From: Mortierella alpina
Taxonomy: Eukaryota > Mortierellomycota > Mortierellomycetes > Mortierellales > Mortierellaceae
DNA length: 64,000 bases
Direction: 5' to 3'
Assembly (NCBI GenBank): GCA_029449245.1
Contig: JANATF010000005.1
Location: 620,001 to 684,000 of the forward strand
The position numbers and the translations under genes are program-made. Within the stretch, counting starts at the first letter, position 1. Each line of letters begins with the position of its first letter. The notes under the pieces are model-generated. The model had not been told where the DNA came from. It ran no database searches and worked only from the letters and a program-made list of their open reading frames with translations. Below, piece by piece: positions 44,301 through 56,819 of the stretch.

Positions 44301-44750
44301 GTTAACAGGTGTGTGTGTACAGCGTTTGTAGAGTATGTGTTTTGTGTGTGTTTGAACACGATACTGCTTGATGAAAACTTGGCTAGTCCTTTCAGTAGAG
44401 AACGACTATGGTGCCAAAAGTCAATCCTCTGCTTGCTTCGACTACAAAAAGGGACATCGAAGAGGAAGGAACAAGAACGAGGAAATCCATTTTTTTAACC
44501 TTGATCTATAGTACCAGCGATTGCTCTTCCTCACGCGTGTCAACTGGCTAGATTGGAAAACTCACCTCCTCCATAGCAAAGTCTTTCCAATCGATTCCAA
44601 ATGGCTCCTAATGCTGTAGAGAGGGGAGAGGGGGTTTGATTACGAATGAACTTTTGATACTTTAATACTCTATATTAGAAAATGCCTTTTTGTTGCTTGC
44701 TTTGTTTTTGCTTCGCCTATTTTTTTTCTTTTGGATTTCGTGCGCGACCT
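44301..44750. other. Spacer between the mobile island and the Sel1-repeat gene
   Basis: 450 bp without a supported gene. A GT-rich patch (44308-44353) and T-rich tracts near 44720-44732 just beyond the Sel1-gene stop, probably its 3' UTR. Confidence 0.5.
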
Positions 44751-46325
44751 TCAAACTGTGGTTGTCACATTTTCCAGCTGCTTCAACCGTCGCTCTGCTG
44801 AATCCACGCCCTTGGCACACGCCAGGTGATACCATTGCTTAGCTTCCCTCATGTTCTTCTCGACTCCCAGCCCGTACTCCAAAAAAAACCCCGTGATGTA
44901 CTCGGCCTTGGGCACGCCCCTTTGCGCTGCCGCCTTGACAAACCGGAATGCTTCCTCATCACTTTGCTCCGCCGCAGCGCCCGCACTCCCATCAAGATGA
45001 AATCCAGCGAGCGCCAGTAATGCCTCCACATGTCCATTATCTGCTCCTTGACCATACCAATGCACAGCCTGGACAGGATCTTGAGGACAGCCAAGGATCC
45101 CAAACTCGTAACAGGCCCCCAGCTTATACTGCGCCGGCGCGTAATTGGCCTGTGCAGAGGCCGCGTATAGTTCAAACGCCGCATCTTCATCAGGCACAAG
45201 TCCATACTCTCGGAGCTCATGGAATTGCGCTAACTGATGGATCAGATAAGGGTTGGTCTCATTGTGGAGAAGGAGAGCGTCCTTTAGATGGGCATAGTCG
45301 ACTTCGAGTCCGACGTGTCCTACAAGGAGTCGTAGCAAGGCCCGTTCGTTCCCGCGAGCGGCTGCCTTGAGATACCAATGTTTTGCAATCTGGAGATCCT
45401 GTGGAACGCCAATGCCGACCTCGTGGTAGTGTCCTAGGGTGTACTCGGCTTTGGACCAGCCTTGCCGTGCAGCCTTGGCAGCCCATTCGTAGGCCAGGGG
45501 TTCAGATTGGATGAGCCCATGGGGATGGCCGGTGAGGTACCATCCCGAGATGGCCAGCTCTGCGTCTGCATGACCCTGCATCGCTGCCCTTGTGTACCAT
45601 GCAAAAGACAGTGAAGGGTCCATTGGGAAATGGGTGAGACCCAGCTCATAGCAAATCCCAAGCTTGAACTGTGCTGGGGCGTACCCCAGTCCAGCAGAGC
45701 GAATGAACAATTCCTTGCCGTAGAGTTGATATTCGACTTGGGGACTCGTCTCGAGTTGGAGGGCCAGGTGATAGAAATGCTCTGGTCCTGTGATGAAGAC
45801 CATGCGGTTGACAGGGTCCTCGGACCGGTGGTCGTAAAAGTAGCAGAGATCCACTTCCTCCGTCTCGCACCGATAGACGGATTCAGTGTCGGAGGTGGTT
45901 GTGCGGGCGCCGTCATCGTGATCTTGCTTCCCCTTGCGAGTTCTCCTTGCCTTTCTTGGAGGCTTGTTTTTTTTCTGAAATGATTTTCTTGTGATGGGTA
46001 GCTTGGAGGCAATCTTTGCCATCGTCCGTTTGAGCCATCGGTGCGGTTTTTCTGAGGGCTGCTGCTGCTGTCGTTGCTGCTGCTGTATCCGGGAATGTGT
46101 TGGTGGTTCCGGATGAGAGGGTTGTGCGCTCTCTTCTGGCGACTCCAGGCCACCAGTTTCTGAGGATTGTTGAAGGGGAGACTCTTTCTGTGTTTGATTG
46201 CGATTCGTCGGTGTTGCCTCTACTGAGGTCATTCCAGATCCTGTGCTAACATCGATTGATCGCACCGGTTGGCGGCCACACCAAGGTTTTCTCAATCTGT
46301 CCTTCAGAGCCTTGACGAACAACAT
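44751..46325 (-). CDS. Sel1-repeat (TPR-like) protein
   Basis: Intronless, 524 aa from ATG 46325; codons upstream in frame are non-ATG. The N-terminal 150 residues are Ser/Gln/Lys-rich and disordered. Then come Sel1 repeats of about 36 residues, each with the A-x-x-x-LG-x-x-Y-x-x-G pattern: PAQFKLGICYELGL, KAEYTLGHYHEVGIGVPQD, PAQYKLGACYEFGI and KAEYITGFFLEYGLGVEKN, each ending in an AxxWYxxAA-like helix (AKHWYLKAAARGN). Such solenoids are protein-binding scaffolds. Fungal members include Skt5/Chs4 (chitin-synthase activators) and Dsf2. A C-terminal CaaX box, present in Skt5, is absent (ends TTTV), so an exact role cannot be given. Confidence 0.85.
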   Translation of the reverse strand: MLFVKALKDRLRKPWCGRQPVRSIDVSTGSGMTSVEATPTNRNQTQKESPLQQSSETGGLESPEESAQPSHPEPPTHSRIQQQQRQQQQPSEKPHRWLKRTMAKIASKLPITRKSFQKKNKPPRKARRTRKGKQDHDDGARTTTSDTESVYRCETEEVDLCYFYDHRSEDPVNRMVFITGPEHFYHLALQLETSPQVEYQLYGKELFIRSAGLGYAPAQFKLGICYELGLTHFPMDPSLSFAWYTRAAMQGHADAELAISGWYLTGHPHGLIQSEPLAYEWAAKAARQGWSKAEYTLGHYHEVGIGVPQDLQIAKHWYLKAAARGNERALLRLLVGHVGLEVDYAHLKDALLLHNETNPYLIHQLAQFHELREYGLVPDEDAAFELYAASAQANYAPAQYKLGACYEFGILGCPQDPVQAVHWYGQGADNGHVEALLALAGFHLDGSAGAAAEQSDEEAFRFVKAAAQRGVPKAEYITGFFLEYGLGVEKNMREAKQWYHLACAKGVDSAERRLKQLENVTTTV

Positions 46326-48452
46326 TGTCGAGCGGGACAATGAAAGAGCAAAGTACAAGGGCAAGAGAGGGAGGGCGGGGGCCGAGGTTGACCTTCAAAG
46401 GTAACCAGTGCAAAGAGGAATGGCAGGACAAACGAGGGTATGAGGGTGAAAGCCAAAGGAGCGTAGAAAAGCAAGAAGAAAGTAAAAACGAAGAAAAGAA
46501 CCTTCTCCGAGGTGCCGCAAAGATCCTTCGATAATGGTGCTTTGAAGGACAGGCTGGCACAAAAAGTCAAGAGGGCTCTCGGCGGCCTGGCTCGTCGTTT
46601 TGTGCTCTACCCCAATACCTATTCATACCATACATGTCACGATGGTGAAGTTCCACCCATCTCACCCAAGCAGCCAGCCGCAATGGCCTCCTGTGGCTCT
46701 TCGCACCCCCGTATCTATATTCATCATATATGTAGCAGCCGCATACAAACGAAATGAAATTCTTGACCGGGCTACGGCAACAGAGCAACGCAATCAGCAG
46801 CAGCAGCAGCAGCTAGAAATAAAATAGAGGTGAGAGCCACGCAGAAAGCAGGAGACGGAGGAAGAACACCAGGCCTGGGAGCTGGAGGTGGCCAAGAAAC
46901 ACTGGCCTCTCCCCTTTTTTCACTGCCGTATCCGCGGCTCACCATTTTTCATCACCGGTTCTCATTCCATTCTGCGCTGTTTCTTTTTTAGTCGCCAGGT
47001 TGCGGGGGTATTATACATCACCACAGTCGTCCCAAATGCGGTATCTAGGCGGAAAGGGGCGCGCCGCAAAAAACACTAAAACACAGGAACAGTAGCCAGG
47101 AGGTCCTCCCGGTGTGTGCGCAATAGGAGATAGCCCATCGGCACCTCGCCGATCGGGTGCCTGAGCCATATCCGTTTATGTTGTGTTCCTCTGCTTCTTC
47201 ACAATTGTGGTGGTGTGCGTACGGTCCTGGCTTCCCTACACAGCCCAATATACAACCCAGATCCAGCGCTTTAGCATCCGCGTCATTTTTCATTGGTGCC
47301 CCATCCCCCGTTCCTTGCTCTCGGCGCCTTGTCCGAGCATGCTCTTGCCGTTATAAAACAGCAGCGACTCGGCAGAGAAGCATCTCCTATTGCACATGCT
47401 TCGTCGTGTCTTTGCACTTTGGATCTTGCTTTTCCTCAGCCTACCCTCCACCTTCTTCCCACCATTCGGTACTCCTGCTCGGCGAATACATGCTGCCTTC
47501 GTTGCTTTTAAGGATGGGTGCCGAAGTAGGTGTTAAGAGGACGAACAGCGCAACGGCATAGCCTGGAAAAATGCTAAGAGGACGCCGTGTTTTTTTTTTC
47601 GAGAACTGTCTACGCGCGTGGACCTAGCCTCATCGAGGTGTGCCCTGGCAAGAGGCGAGACTGGATGCGCCTTGTTGTACTCCACAAGGAGGCTAGAGTG
47701 AGCGAAAAGCGAGAATGGGAATATTGCGCTTTCGAAAGAGTTGCGTGCTTTGGGTGTCCCCCCTCACCTGCAACCCGCGACTCATCCGCGTCCTGCTCTT
47801 CTGCATACCTCATTCGCTCATTCCTTGTTCCGTTATTTCCTTTTTCATTCTGCTTCGCCAGAGACAAGGAGGCGCTCAACTGACCGCCGTGGATACCACA
47901 CGCACCACCAGCTTCAGGGGTATCAGGCTTGTTGTCGCATTGTGTGCGATCTGAGCCTGCTTGATGCTTCCCTCATTGAGGCCCTCCATGCAGACATGCA
48001 GGCTAGAGCGCGGCCCTCACTTGACCACCCAGGCTCGAGAAGGGGTAAGCCAGCCAAAAAAGGCTTTCTCAGCCTTGCTTGTGGCCACTGGTGACCACTG
48101 TTATTCTCAAGAAGCCTTTCTGACATCCTGACAAGTGTTCTCTCCTTAGTTTTTCCTTTCATATGTTCTTACTCTCACTCTCACTCTCTCACTCTCACTC
48201 GCATTTTCTTTTCGTCTTTTGTGTATTTGTACAAGCAGCAGTGAAACGCAAGAAAAAAGAAAGTACAGCTAGCATACAAAAGGAAACACGCAAGTGAGTC
48301 GAACAGACAAGAGAGGAGCGATGTGTCGTAGTAACGTCCACATGAAGAAAAAAAAAAACAAATGTGGATATCACAAAGACATGGTCCGATTTCTTTGTTT
48401 CTCTGCTTCTTTGTCCGACTCTGTTCCAGGGTTTTTTTTGTTTTCTCCCTTT
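46326..48452. other. 2.1-kb intergenic region between the Sel1 gene and SKP1
   Basis: Upstream of the Sel1 gene and downstream of SKP1 (both minus). No supported gene; open frames are low-complexity. Contains a short (CAG)n run at about 46796-46814 and a (TCTCAC)n run at about 48170-48200 near the SKP1 3' side. Confidence 0.5.
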
Positions 48453-48932
48453 TTAGCGGTCCTCGGCCCACTCGTTCTCCTTCTTGATCTGGGCCTCCTC
48501 CTCTGGCGTGAAGTCGTTGACGATGTTGAAGGTCTTTCGGATCTCCTCTGGGGTCTTGCCCTTGATGATGTTGGCGACGGTCTTGCATCCTACGTCGAGC
48601 AACGGCTTGATATCCAGGTAGTTCGCAGCAAGGATGATTTCAAACAGCATCTCCTGGTCGACCTGCATAAACTTCATGTCCCACTCTTCGATATCATTCG
48701 ACCGCTTGCGAGGGTCATCAGTCTCATCCTGGATTTGCACGGGGTCATTGCGGTGATGCTCGCAGTACTCAATCACCTTGGCCAAAACTGCAGACGAGAC
48801 ATTGGGCAAGGGGATAGGTGCATCCGTCTCGCCAACGTCCTCAATCATGTTCTTGATGAGGATGGAGCGCTCTGCGACCTCCTTGTCGACCTTGAACTCC
48901 TTGTTATCGAGCGACGTAAGAGTGATAGGCAT
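48453..48932 (-). CDS. SKP1: SKP1, SCF ubiquitin-ligase adaptor
   Basis: Intronless, 159 aa, full length for fungal Skp1. It links Cullin-1 to F-box proteins in SCF E3 ligases and also serves kinetochore assembly in yeast. The BTB/POZ-like N-terminal domain ([43 protein letters not shown]) is followed by the C-terminal F-box-binding helices ([59 protein letters not shown]). The C-terminus is the near-invariant Skp1 end. The 5' flank is GA/GT-rich. The F-box-like protein at 15728-18204 could be a partner. Confidence 0.97.
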   Translation of the reverse strand: MPITLTSLDNKEFKVDKEVAERSILIKNMIEDVGETDAPIPLPNVSSAVLAKVIEYCEHHRNDPVQIQDETDDPRKRSNDIEEWDMKFMQVDQEMLFEIILAANYLDIKPLLDVGCKTVANIIKGKTPEEIRKTFNIVNDFTPEEEAQIKKENEWAEDR

Positions 48933-49755
48933 GGTGGTTGTTTGGTTTGTTAGTCTTGTGGTCTTGTGGGTGGTTCAGGCAGAGATGAAAGAGATGTGGG
49001 CAGTGTAATTCTGCAGCGCAAAAAAGTCGAAAGGAGTTTGAGAGTGTGTGAGTGTGTGTGTGAGAGAGAGAGAGCTAAGGGACAATGGGAAAAAAAGGGA
49101 CAGACAATGGGGAAAAGGGTGAAGAAGAAACGAGAGAGAGAAAGAGAGAGAAGGGTTTAAAAAAGGAGCGCCGACGCCCCGCGTTATATTCGCGGTGCCC
49201 GCAGCAAATCAGCTCGGGGTTTGCCACCAGGCGTCAAGCGGTCTCTCGCCTTCTGTCTGTTTCGGGCAAAGCCATCACCCGCCTAGCAGGAGCGACGAGG
49301 GCGGGCTGCTGATGGCATGCTAAGAGGCGTGTGTGGCCACCATGGCTGTTGCTGGAGCGGGAGGCGCAGTCGGCTCTGCGTGCGTGTCCACCTCAAAAGC
49401 CAAAAACCATAAAGTAAGCAGAGGCAAAAGGAGTCGGTCTGTCGGCTTCGCCACCCCATCGCACCAGCACACCATGCAGCCAGTCAGCCAGCCAGTTCTG
49501 TCAAAGAGTATTATGTATTAAAACTAGGTTTGGATATGGAGCGACAAAGAAGACAACGAGGACAAAGAGGACAATGAGGACAATGAGGACAATGAAGAGA
49601 AAGAGCACAATGAGGGACAATGGCGACAAAGAGGGCAAGACAGACAGAAACACCTGCAAAAGCAGTAGTACACGAGGAGAAGAGAAGAGGAGAATGGGGA
49701 AAAGGAAGAGACGCCGAGAAGGAGAACGAGAGAGGAAATCGGTCGACAACGGCAG
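48933..49755. other. Spacer between CYR1 stop and SKP1 start
   Basis: Holds the SKP1 promoter (GT/GA-rich at about 49040-49155) and the CYR1 3' UTR. An imperfect 9-bp repeat (GAGGACAAT) runs from about 49542 to 49640. No gene recognised. Confidence 0.55.
49542..49640. repeat. Imperfect 9-bp tandem repeat (GAGGACAAT)
   Basis: About ten variants of GAGGACAAT/GACAAAGAG occur in a row just beyond the CYR1 stop codon. On the minus strand they would lie in the CYR1 3' UTR. No coding role is apparent. Confidence 0.75.
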
Positions 49756-52700
49756 TTACAGAAGACTTGGCGAGTCCAATCCACCCATGATGCTCACATA
49801 CATCTGCAGCGCCCGCAGGATGTACGATGGGTCCGTATCGATGGCTCGTCCTAGGGATTCGAACACGCTAACAAAATGGCCCGACTTGGCCATATACAGC
49901 TGCGAAAACGAGTTCTAAGATGTCACACATAGAGAGAGCGAGGGTGCGATAGGAAAAGTGGGTCAGCCAGGGAGGCACTTGTCGATCGCACAAAATGAAC
50001 CATCGCAGGCGCATGTGTCAACACGACAACGTACCTCTATCCGAGTGACATAGTGCTCCGCAATTCGCGAAAGGTCGTCCTGCTCTGCATTGTCCTTGAT
50101 AGGCAGCGAAAGAAGGGCGAGACTCTGTTCAGAGACACGGCCATGCTGTGCGGTTGCACCCGAGGCCAGCCTTTCCAAACGCAGGCAGATCATCTGTAGA
50201 GCCCGCACAGAGGACGGATCCAGGGCCACCGTACTCTCGACGAGTTGCTGTTAGGAAATAGGAGTGATGTGTTGGTCGCACCGTCAGAAGAAGAAAAAAA
50301 AAAAACTTCCGCTCGCGACCGTTAGACGAAACCATTGTACGACATTCCTCACTTACGGTTTCTATGATAGGTGTTCCAGCTATGCCCTTGAGTGGATCCA
50401 TGGCCAAGCGCCCTGCCAGCAAGCGAGAATAAATCAAGTGCAGGTTCTCAGGCGTTTCCAGTCCCTTCAGCTTCTTCTCGCCGAGTTCAATCACACCGAA
50501 GCCCATCTTCTTGAGCTCCCTCACATGCTCTGCAGGGGCCGACTCAGATTCCTCTAGCTCAGGATCCGTGAGTAAGTGTTGCATTACATTGATCACGTCG
50601 CTGCTGACGCAGATTTCACCTCCATCGGCCGAGTCGCAAATACGTGCCGCACGATTGACCATCGGGCCGTAGTAGTCCATGCGACGGGTCACGGCATCGC
50701 GATCGCTGACGGGACGACCCCAATGGATACCCATGCGAACAGAAAGACCGCGGTACATGGGTTGGTTCGGGTCTGCTGCATTGAATATGGCCTTGCACTC
50801 GTTCGAGTCCAGAATGTCCTGGGGCCAGTCTGCCATCACAAGCAGTTCCTGCACCTTGAAGCACCAAAGCATGGCAGCAGGAACGCTCGAAAACGACGCC
50901 ATCAGCGCATCTCCTTCATTCTTGACCTCATATCCACCAATGGACCGAAGCTGTCGTCGCATCACGTTGAAATGCTCCTTGATGGCAATGGCCATGGCCT
51001 TGGGAATGTTCTCCCACAACTTTGTCGAGTTCTTGATATCGGTGAAAACCATGGCCACATCACCTTGTGGAGGTTCAATCTCTGGCTTGAGGTACTTGAG
51101 CTGTGTGATACAACCGCATAAAAAAGAGTAAAGGCAGCCAAAGCAAGAATTAGCAGACAAATCGAGTGTACTGGCGCATGTGTACCATGTCATGACACGA
51201 CATGAACCATACCGCATCAGCAGGACCCTCCGGGACCTTGGGTCGCTTGTAGTTCAGTTCTCGGTACTCTGACATATCAGATGGTTCCTTCTTCTTGAAT
51301 AAATCGCCAACGCCAATGAGCATGACGACCATGTGGTCCCTGGCTCCATAAGAAATGGCAATATCCCGCAGCTTCTGAGATGCATACATCAGATCGCCAT
51401 AGTCCCGCTTGGCGGCCTTGGCGATATCGACAGCGGTGGTGTACGACATCACATCCCAGAACGCATTTGATGCCATGATGAGGAAATCATCATCCTCAGA
51501 CAATGTCGTCGTCTCAATGTATGGATTGGAGTTAACGATGGGTACCAAGTGGTACTGACCAAATGAGCGAGAGATGTCCAATTCGCCATTCAAGAGCCCA
51601 TTTTCGCTCACAAAGCCGCCCGACCGTTTGATCCTCGAAGCCTCTGTGGGATTCCATGGGATGTGCTTTTGCGATACTACCTGGTACGTGTCCGATTTCT
51701 TGACGAGGACCGCGATCGCATCGCCAACATTGGCGCAGTAGAGGGTCACACCTTTGATGTATGCCACCAATGCGGACGCGCCGCCCTTCCCGTCCTCATC
51801 TTGTGTCAAGGGCCAAAGATCCCGATCCAGTCCAAGAAAAGTCCTGCGAAGAGCGCTCACGACCGTATCAGTTCCTTCCAGCTTTTCCAACTCAATCTTC
51901 AAACACGATCCGAACCGATCCTTGAGATAGCTGGTCATGCTACAGTTGGCCCTATAGCGATCGCCGCGACCATCAAACAATCCAAACAAACTTTCGTCCT
52001 CCTTGGTCTGAAACTTTGGATGGACGAGGTCCCAGATACAAAGATTGTCACTGTCGCCTAGGGTGTCGGCCATTCCGTATGCCATGTTGTGCAGAGTCGA
52101 CATCGAGGTTCTGACGCGTCTGTCTACAGAGTTCTCAGGAACGTTGTCAGTGATGGTCACGTCCATCAGTCCTAAGATGCGAAGCCGTGTGAGGTTTCCA
52201 AATTCTGAAAGGTTGCCAGGCCGAGCCGCTAGGTTAGGAATCCCCTCTACATTCTGTCGCTTGATCTGCAGCCGTTTGTTGCCTGACATGTTTAGATACT
52301 TGAGCTCCAAATTCCAGTTCCTATAGCGTTTTCCAAAGAGATTTTGACATCCAAGCTGTTAGCATTGACGATATGCCACAAATGGTAGTCGTCAGAGTTG
52401 ACCCCCAAAAGGCAAGCGGTATTTACCAGTTCCAGTCGTAGGGCCAGTTGGAGATGTTGTACTTGAGCATGTTGCAGCCAACATCCAGGGCCATCAGTCT
52501 GTTGATCTTGCCCAATTCTGCAGGGAGTGTTGTCAGTTTGTTGCCGTTGACATGAAGCACTAGAAGGCTGCGAAGACGCTCGATATCCTCTGCAGGCAAA
52601 CTTGTCAGCTGGTTTCCACTCAGGTAAAGCTCAATGATTTGGCCAGGGTTCGGGATCTTGCCACGAGGGATCTCTGCAATGTAGTTATGGCTCAGATTGA

Positions 52701-55700
52701 GCACCAGCAATTCGTTAAAGTAGGAGAGGGGGTACAGCACTTCATCGGGAAGTCGGTTGTCAGCCAGGGACAGCGTTTGAAGAGAGTTCGCCAACGGTGG
52801 GGAGTACGGGGCCCGAGCCGAGGGCATGCTCGGGAGAGGTACTGGTGGTGCCGGCAAGGGTTTGGATCGCGCTGGGAGAGGCGCTGTTGTAGAGTTGGAT
52901 GACGGCGGCGCCCCGTTCTCATCACAGAGGGTGGTTGCAGATGACGAGCCCGAGATCTGTCCAGCATTCAAGGGTGTTGGAACCGCAAGAGTCTTGGGAG
53001 GGTCGGGGAAGTACTCCAGGAGGTTGGATGACGCGTTGAGAGTAATAAGAGAGCATCTCCAGACAGAAACGGGTAGCTCGCCAAGATTGTTACTGTGTAC
53101 GTCGAGCTCAAGCAGAGACTCCAGCTGGCCAACTTCATCTGGCAGGCTTGACAAGAGGTTGTTGGAGACCGAGAGAAATTTCAAGCGCTTGAGCAAACCA
53201 ATGGTTCCGGGTATCGAGCTGATGCTGTTGTTATCGAGCTTTAGCGTCTCAACACTGAGCAGATGCTCAAACAACGATGGTGCCAGGTTAGACAGCCTGT
53301 TGGAGGACGCATCCAGGTATATGAGGGTACTCCCCGCGCCGCGGAGGCTCATGTCCGTCATGTTGCACTTGAGAAGCGAGATCGAAGTCAGCGACTTGAA
53401 CGAGTTGTTGAGAACGACGTTTGTGTTGTAATCGACAAGGAGTTCCTCGAGAGAAGGCAGATCATTAACGGCATCAAGATTAAGTATTCCATTTTGACGG
53501 ATATCCAGTTTCCGTAACCGGACGAGATCCGACATTGACTTTGGCAAAAAGGGACCGATTCTATTGCCAAATAGCAGCAGCGTCCTCAGACGGCTGAGGC
53601 GGCCAATGTCCTCTGGTATCTCGGTGATCTCATTAAAGCTCACATCAAGGTCCTCCAGCGTAGTTATCCGCAGAAGGACTGGTGGCAACTTGGAGATGTT
53701 GTTACTTGAGAGATTTAAGACCCGCAGATATTCAAAAGCCTGGAAGGAATCCGGGAAGGATTCTAGACGATTGCTTTGAAGGTATAGGGTAACAAGCAAC
53801 CGCGCATCTTCCAGTCGAGCCTTGCTGAGGTCCCTGATTCGGTTACCACGAAGATCCAGAACTTGTAGATTGGTGATGTAGCGAATATTGCTCGGTACTT
53901 TGTCCAGATCGTTGTAAGCCATAATTAGTTCCCGTAGATTGCTACAATTTTGAACGAAATCCAACGGCAGGTCCATCCTTTGGTTGTGTGAGATATTCAG
54001 ACGAGCAATCTCTTTTGCCCTCAAGTACAAGAAGATGGGTACTGTGGGCAGACATCTCTTCTGTAGGTTTACGTCCGCGAAGTCTGTGGTTTCGGCGAAA
54101 TCTGCCTCCTATTGGGAGTATGGATGTGCACCGGGGTATTAGCAAGTATTGTGCTCACGGTGCCATAATAATCGAGCTGGATAAGATGAAGAATAGTCTT
54201 ACTGTTGTCAACGGGGCGCCCGTTTCCGCAAAAGTGAACCGGCATATAAAGCTATTGTCTTTTCCTGAAAGTTCTTCTAGTTTATCCTGATCGGTGTAAC
54301 CAAATTGCAACAAACATCTCCGCAAAATGTTGAGAGGTCGTTCGCGAGGACCGAGCGGTCGGACTAATTGGTGAATGGGGAGGGTGTGAGAATTTGAACT
54401 GCCAGATACATACCGGATCCATAACTGAGTCTAAGTATACGTACCGATGTTGTTGCGAAGAACATAGAGATGATACTTCGATGTGTCGGGTTTGAAGATT
54501 TTCTTTCCCAGGATTGCGCTGAGTTCACTGGCAGCGATATTGAATACACAGTTGACGGTGGTGTATGTTGTATCAGGCCTAAAGATCCTGATCGTTGAAA
54601 GCTTTTTCTTGCCATAGTCCCAGTTCTCCAGGTCACTTTGGTCCAATTCTTCCGAGGACTCATCGTCGGGAGTCAACGCAAGAGAACGTGGGATTCCTGC
54701 AGCAGCTGCAGATGGCGGTTGTACGCCCCAGCTTTCTGGCGCAAGCCAAGTCTCTTTACCTCCGGTTCCACCTGCGGAGAGTGGAAGCCAGTGATTGAGC
54801 TTAGGATCCTGCTTGATACCAGACATATCATTGAGGTCAACTACAAGCATGCCCAAATTAAAGTAGTATGCAGCCTTCGTGTTTAGCATTACAATCATTC
54901 CATGCTTCTCCTGGCTAGTTGGTGAATCTGAGAAAAAAATAATCCTTACCAACAAAGCCAGGAAAGAGAGAATCCTGATGTTGCTGCTGCTGTTGCTGTT
55001 GTAGCTGATGCTGCTGTTGCTGGAAATATTGATGTAAAATGTGATATTAGCGTTGAAGGCAAAAGAAGCACTTGAAGCACCAACGGTGTTCTTCATTAAC
55101 GTACCGCAACAAGATCCCGTCTCCAAGCCTTCTTCCCTCCCGTCATGTACTGCAAACCCTTTTGTGAGTCTCCGCCATCGCTGCCATGTCGCTTATCAAA
55201 CTGGCCGTGGTGCGAGCCATTTTCATGGTCCGGAAAGAGAGCCATGGAAAACGCATGCAGCGTGGACGTGGTTGCGGGTGACGACATAAACTGATCATCC
55301 GCTGAACTTTTCCGCGATCCTACCAGACAATGCGGTTAATTATGCAGTGACACTCCACCAATAATATATCGCCGCTACAAAATGTAGACCGGCCCACTTA
55401 CTCTCACTGTAGTGTTGCTGCTGGTGCGTTGGTTGTGGCTGTGGAGAGCCGTGCCCGTGGTGGGGCAAATGGGTCTTCTTTTTCAAGAAGCCAAAAAGAG
55501 TCTTCTTGGTCTCCTTGGCAGGACTTGCGACATGACTGGGGCTATCCTGGTCCTGCGGTCCTGATCGTTTGCCGAGAGTGTCCACATGATCGGTTGACTT
55601 TGTCCTCCTATGCTGGGCTTCGATCGCGTCCCTGATAGAGTCTGAACGTTGCTGCGTTCGAAGATGCGAAGGTGGCGTGCTGGGGAAAAGGTGCTTTGGG

Positions 55701-56434
55701 TTCCCATTCACAAACCGCTGCTCCGGCTGCTCTGCGGATACATCGGGAGACGGGGTCCTCGAGTAGGACTCGATGGACCTGCGCCGCACAGAATCGGCGT
55801 CAAAGGGGTGTTTCTGTGTCCGGCCTTGGAGGTTGGAGTATTGTTGGCTCCCGCTGCCGTTGTAGCTGCTGCTTCCATTGTAAACACCATTACTCTGCCC
55901 TTGGACGATGGATCCTGCTGATCCAGACATGACGATGCTGCGCCCGTGGCTGCCATCGTTATCGTTGCGACTAGAGAAAGATGTCTTTCTTGTATGGCTA
56001 GTACTGTGGAGCGTATCCAGTAAATCGGGCGAAGGAGGTCGAGAGGACGACGAGGACGCAGAGCGAAAGAAAGAGAGCAGGCTGTTGGACTCATTTCCAT
56101 CCTTGTGATGCTTGCGACGGGCTGCGCCGGCTGCGACGGGCGACTGAGCTTCCAAATGCGTCCTGGTGTTTTGCGCTCGCTGGCGGTCTCTATCGTCAGG
56201 CGATCGGGCTAGGATGTTGATGCTACTGCTGCTGTTGACGCTTCCGTGGTCACTGTTCATCCGGCCATTGTGAGAAAGCGAAAAATAACCAGAGCCAGCT
56301 GAGGGCCGTCGTTCAGCATTCGTCGAACTGGCACTGGAGGCAGCATACCCCGGTTGCTGCTCCACAGGTCTGGCCGTGCTCGAACCAGCCGAGCCCTTAC
56401 GGTCGTCGTATTGACCGGGCTGCGATGGAGCCAT
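49756..56434 (-). CDS. CYR1: Adenylate cyclase (Ras-associated, fungal Cyr1 type)
   Basis: Makes cAMP from ATP to activate PKA; a peripheral membrane enzyme under Ras or G-alpha control. Ten exons: 56434-55402, 55319-55105, 55019-54950, 54840-54445, 54363-54203, 54108-52427, 52320-51213, 51100-50357, 50247-50035, 49914-49756; phases close and give 1,926 aa. Order: disordered N-terminus with polyGln near 420; Ras-associating domain about 505-600 (STIRIFRPDTTYTTVNCVFN, GPRERPLNILRRCLLQFGY); leucine-rich repeats about 640-1200 (LRELIMAYNDLDKVPSNI and many more); PP2C-like domain about 1258-1520; class III cyclase core about 1556-1750 (VFTDIKNST metal site, YYGPMVNRAARICDSADGGE). This is the standard fungal order. 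A splice acceptor just before the frame at 56473 allows an additional 5' exon. Confidence 0.93.
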
Positions 56435-56819
56435 GGGCGCTGGTGAATAGGGCGGATTCAGAGGCGATGGAGACTGCAAGCGCTAAGCACGCGAATAAAA
56501 AGCAGTGTGATGGCAAAAGATGTCTGGTGTGTCTGAATATATAATGTGTTATGTAATGTGCTGTGTGTGTGTGTGTCTGTGTGTTTGTAGGCGTCAAAGG
56601 TATCTGAGAGACAGCAAGGGACAAGAGATGGAGAGAGTGGGTATCCAGATGGATGTGGGGATGTGGATTCAAGAGCACTGCGGGAGGTTGATGAGGAGAA
56701 AAGAGATGCGAGCAGGCAGGATGAGAGGCAAGGCTGATGAGAAACGGGCGTTCGTTGGAGACACTGAGCCCTCTGCCCTCCACAACCGGTTTCCAATTAC
56801 AGAGGGTTTATGATTTCGC
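56435..56819. other. CYR1 5' flank and TAPT1-family 3' flank
   Basis: 385 bp. It contains a (GT)n run at about 56558-56586 and, on the minus strand, a GCTTGCAG acceptor-like site at about 56473, so part could be a CYR1 5' exon or intron. No firm coding exon was identified. Confidence 0.5.

Noticed and set aside
54928-54949. A 22-nt GTAAGG...CTCAG 'intron' in CYR1
   Set aside because: Too short to be spliced. The same donor joined to the acceptor at 54841 gives a 109-nt intron with a GCTAAAC branch point and keeps frame.
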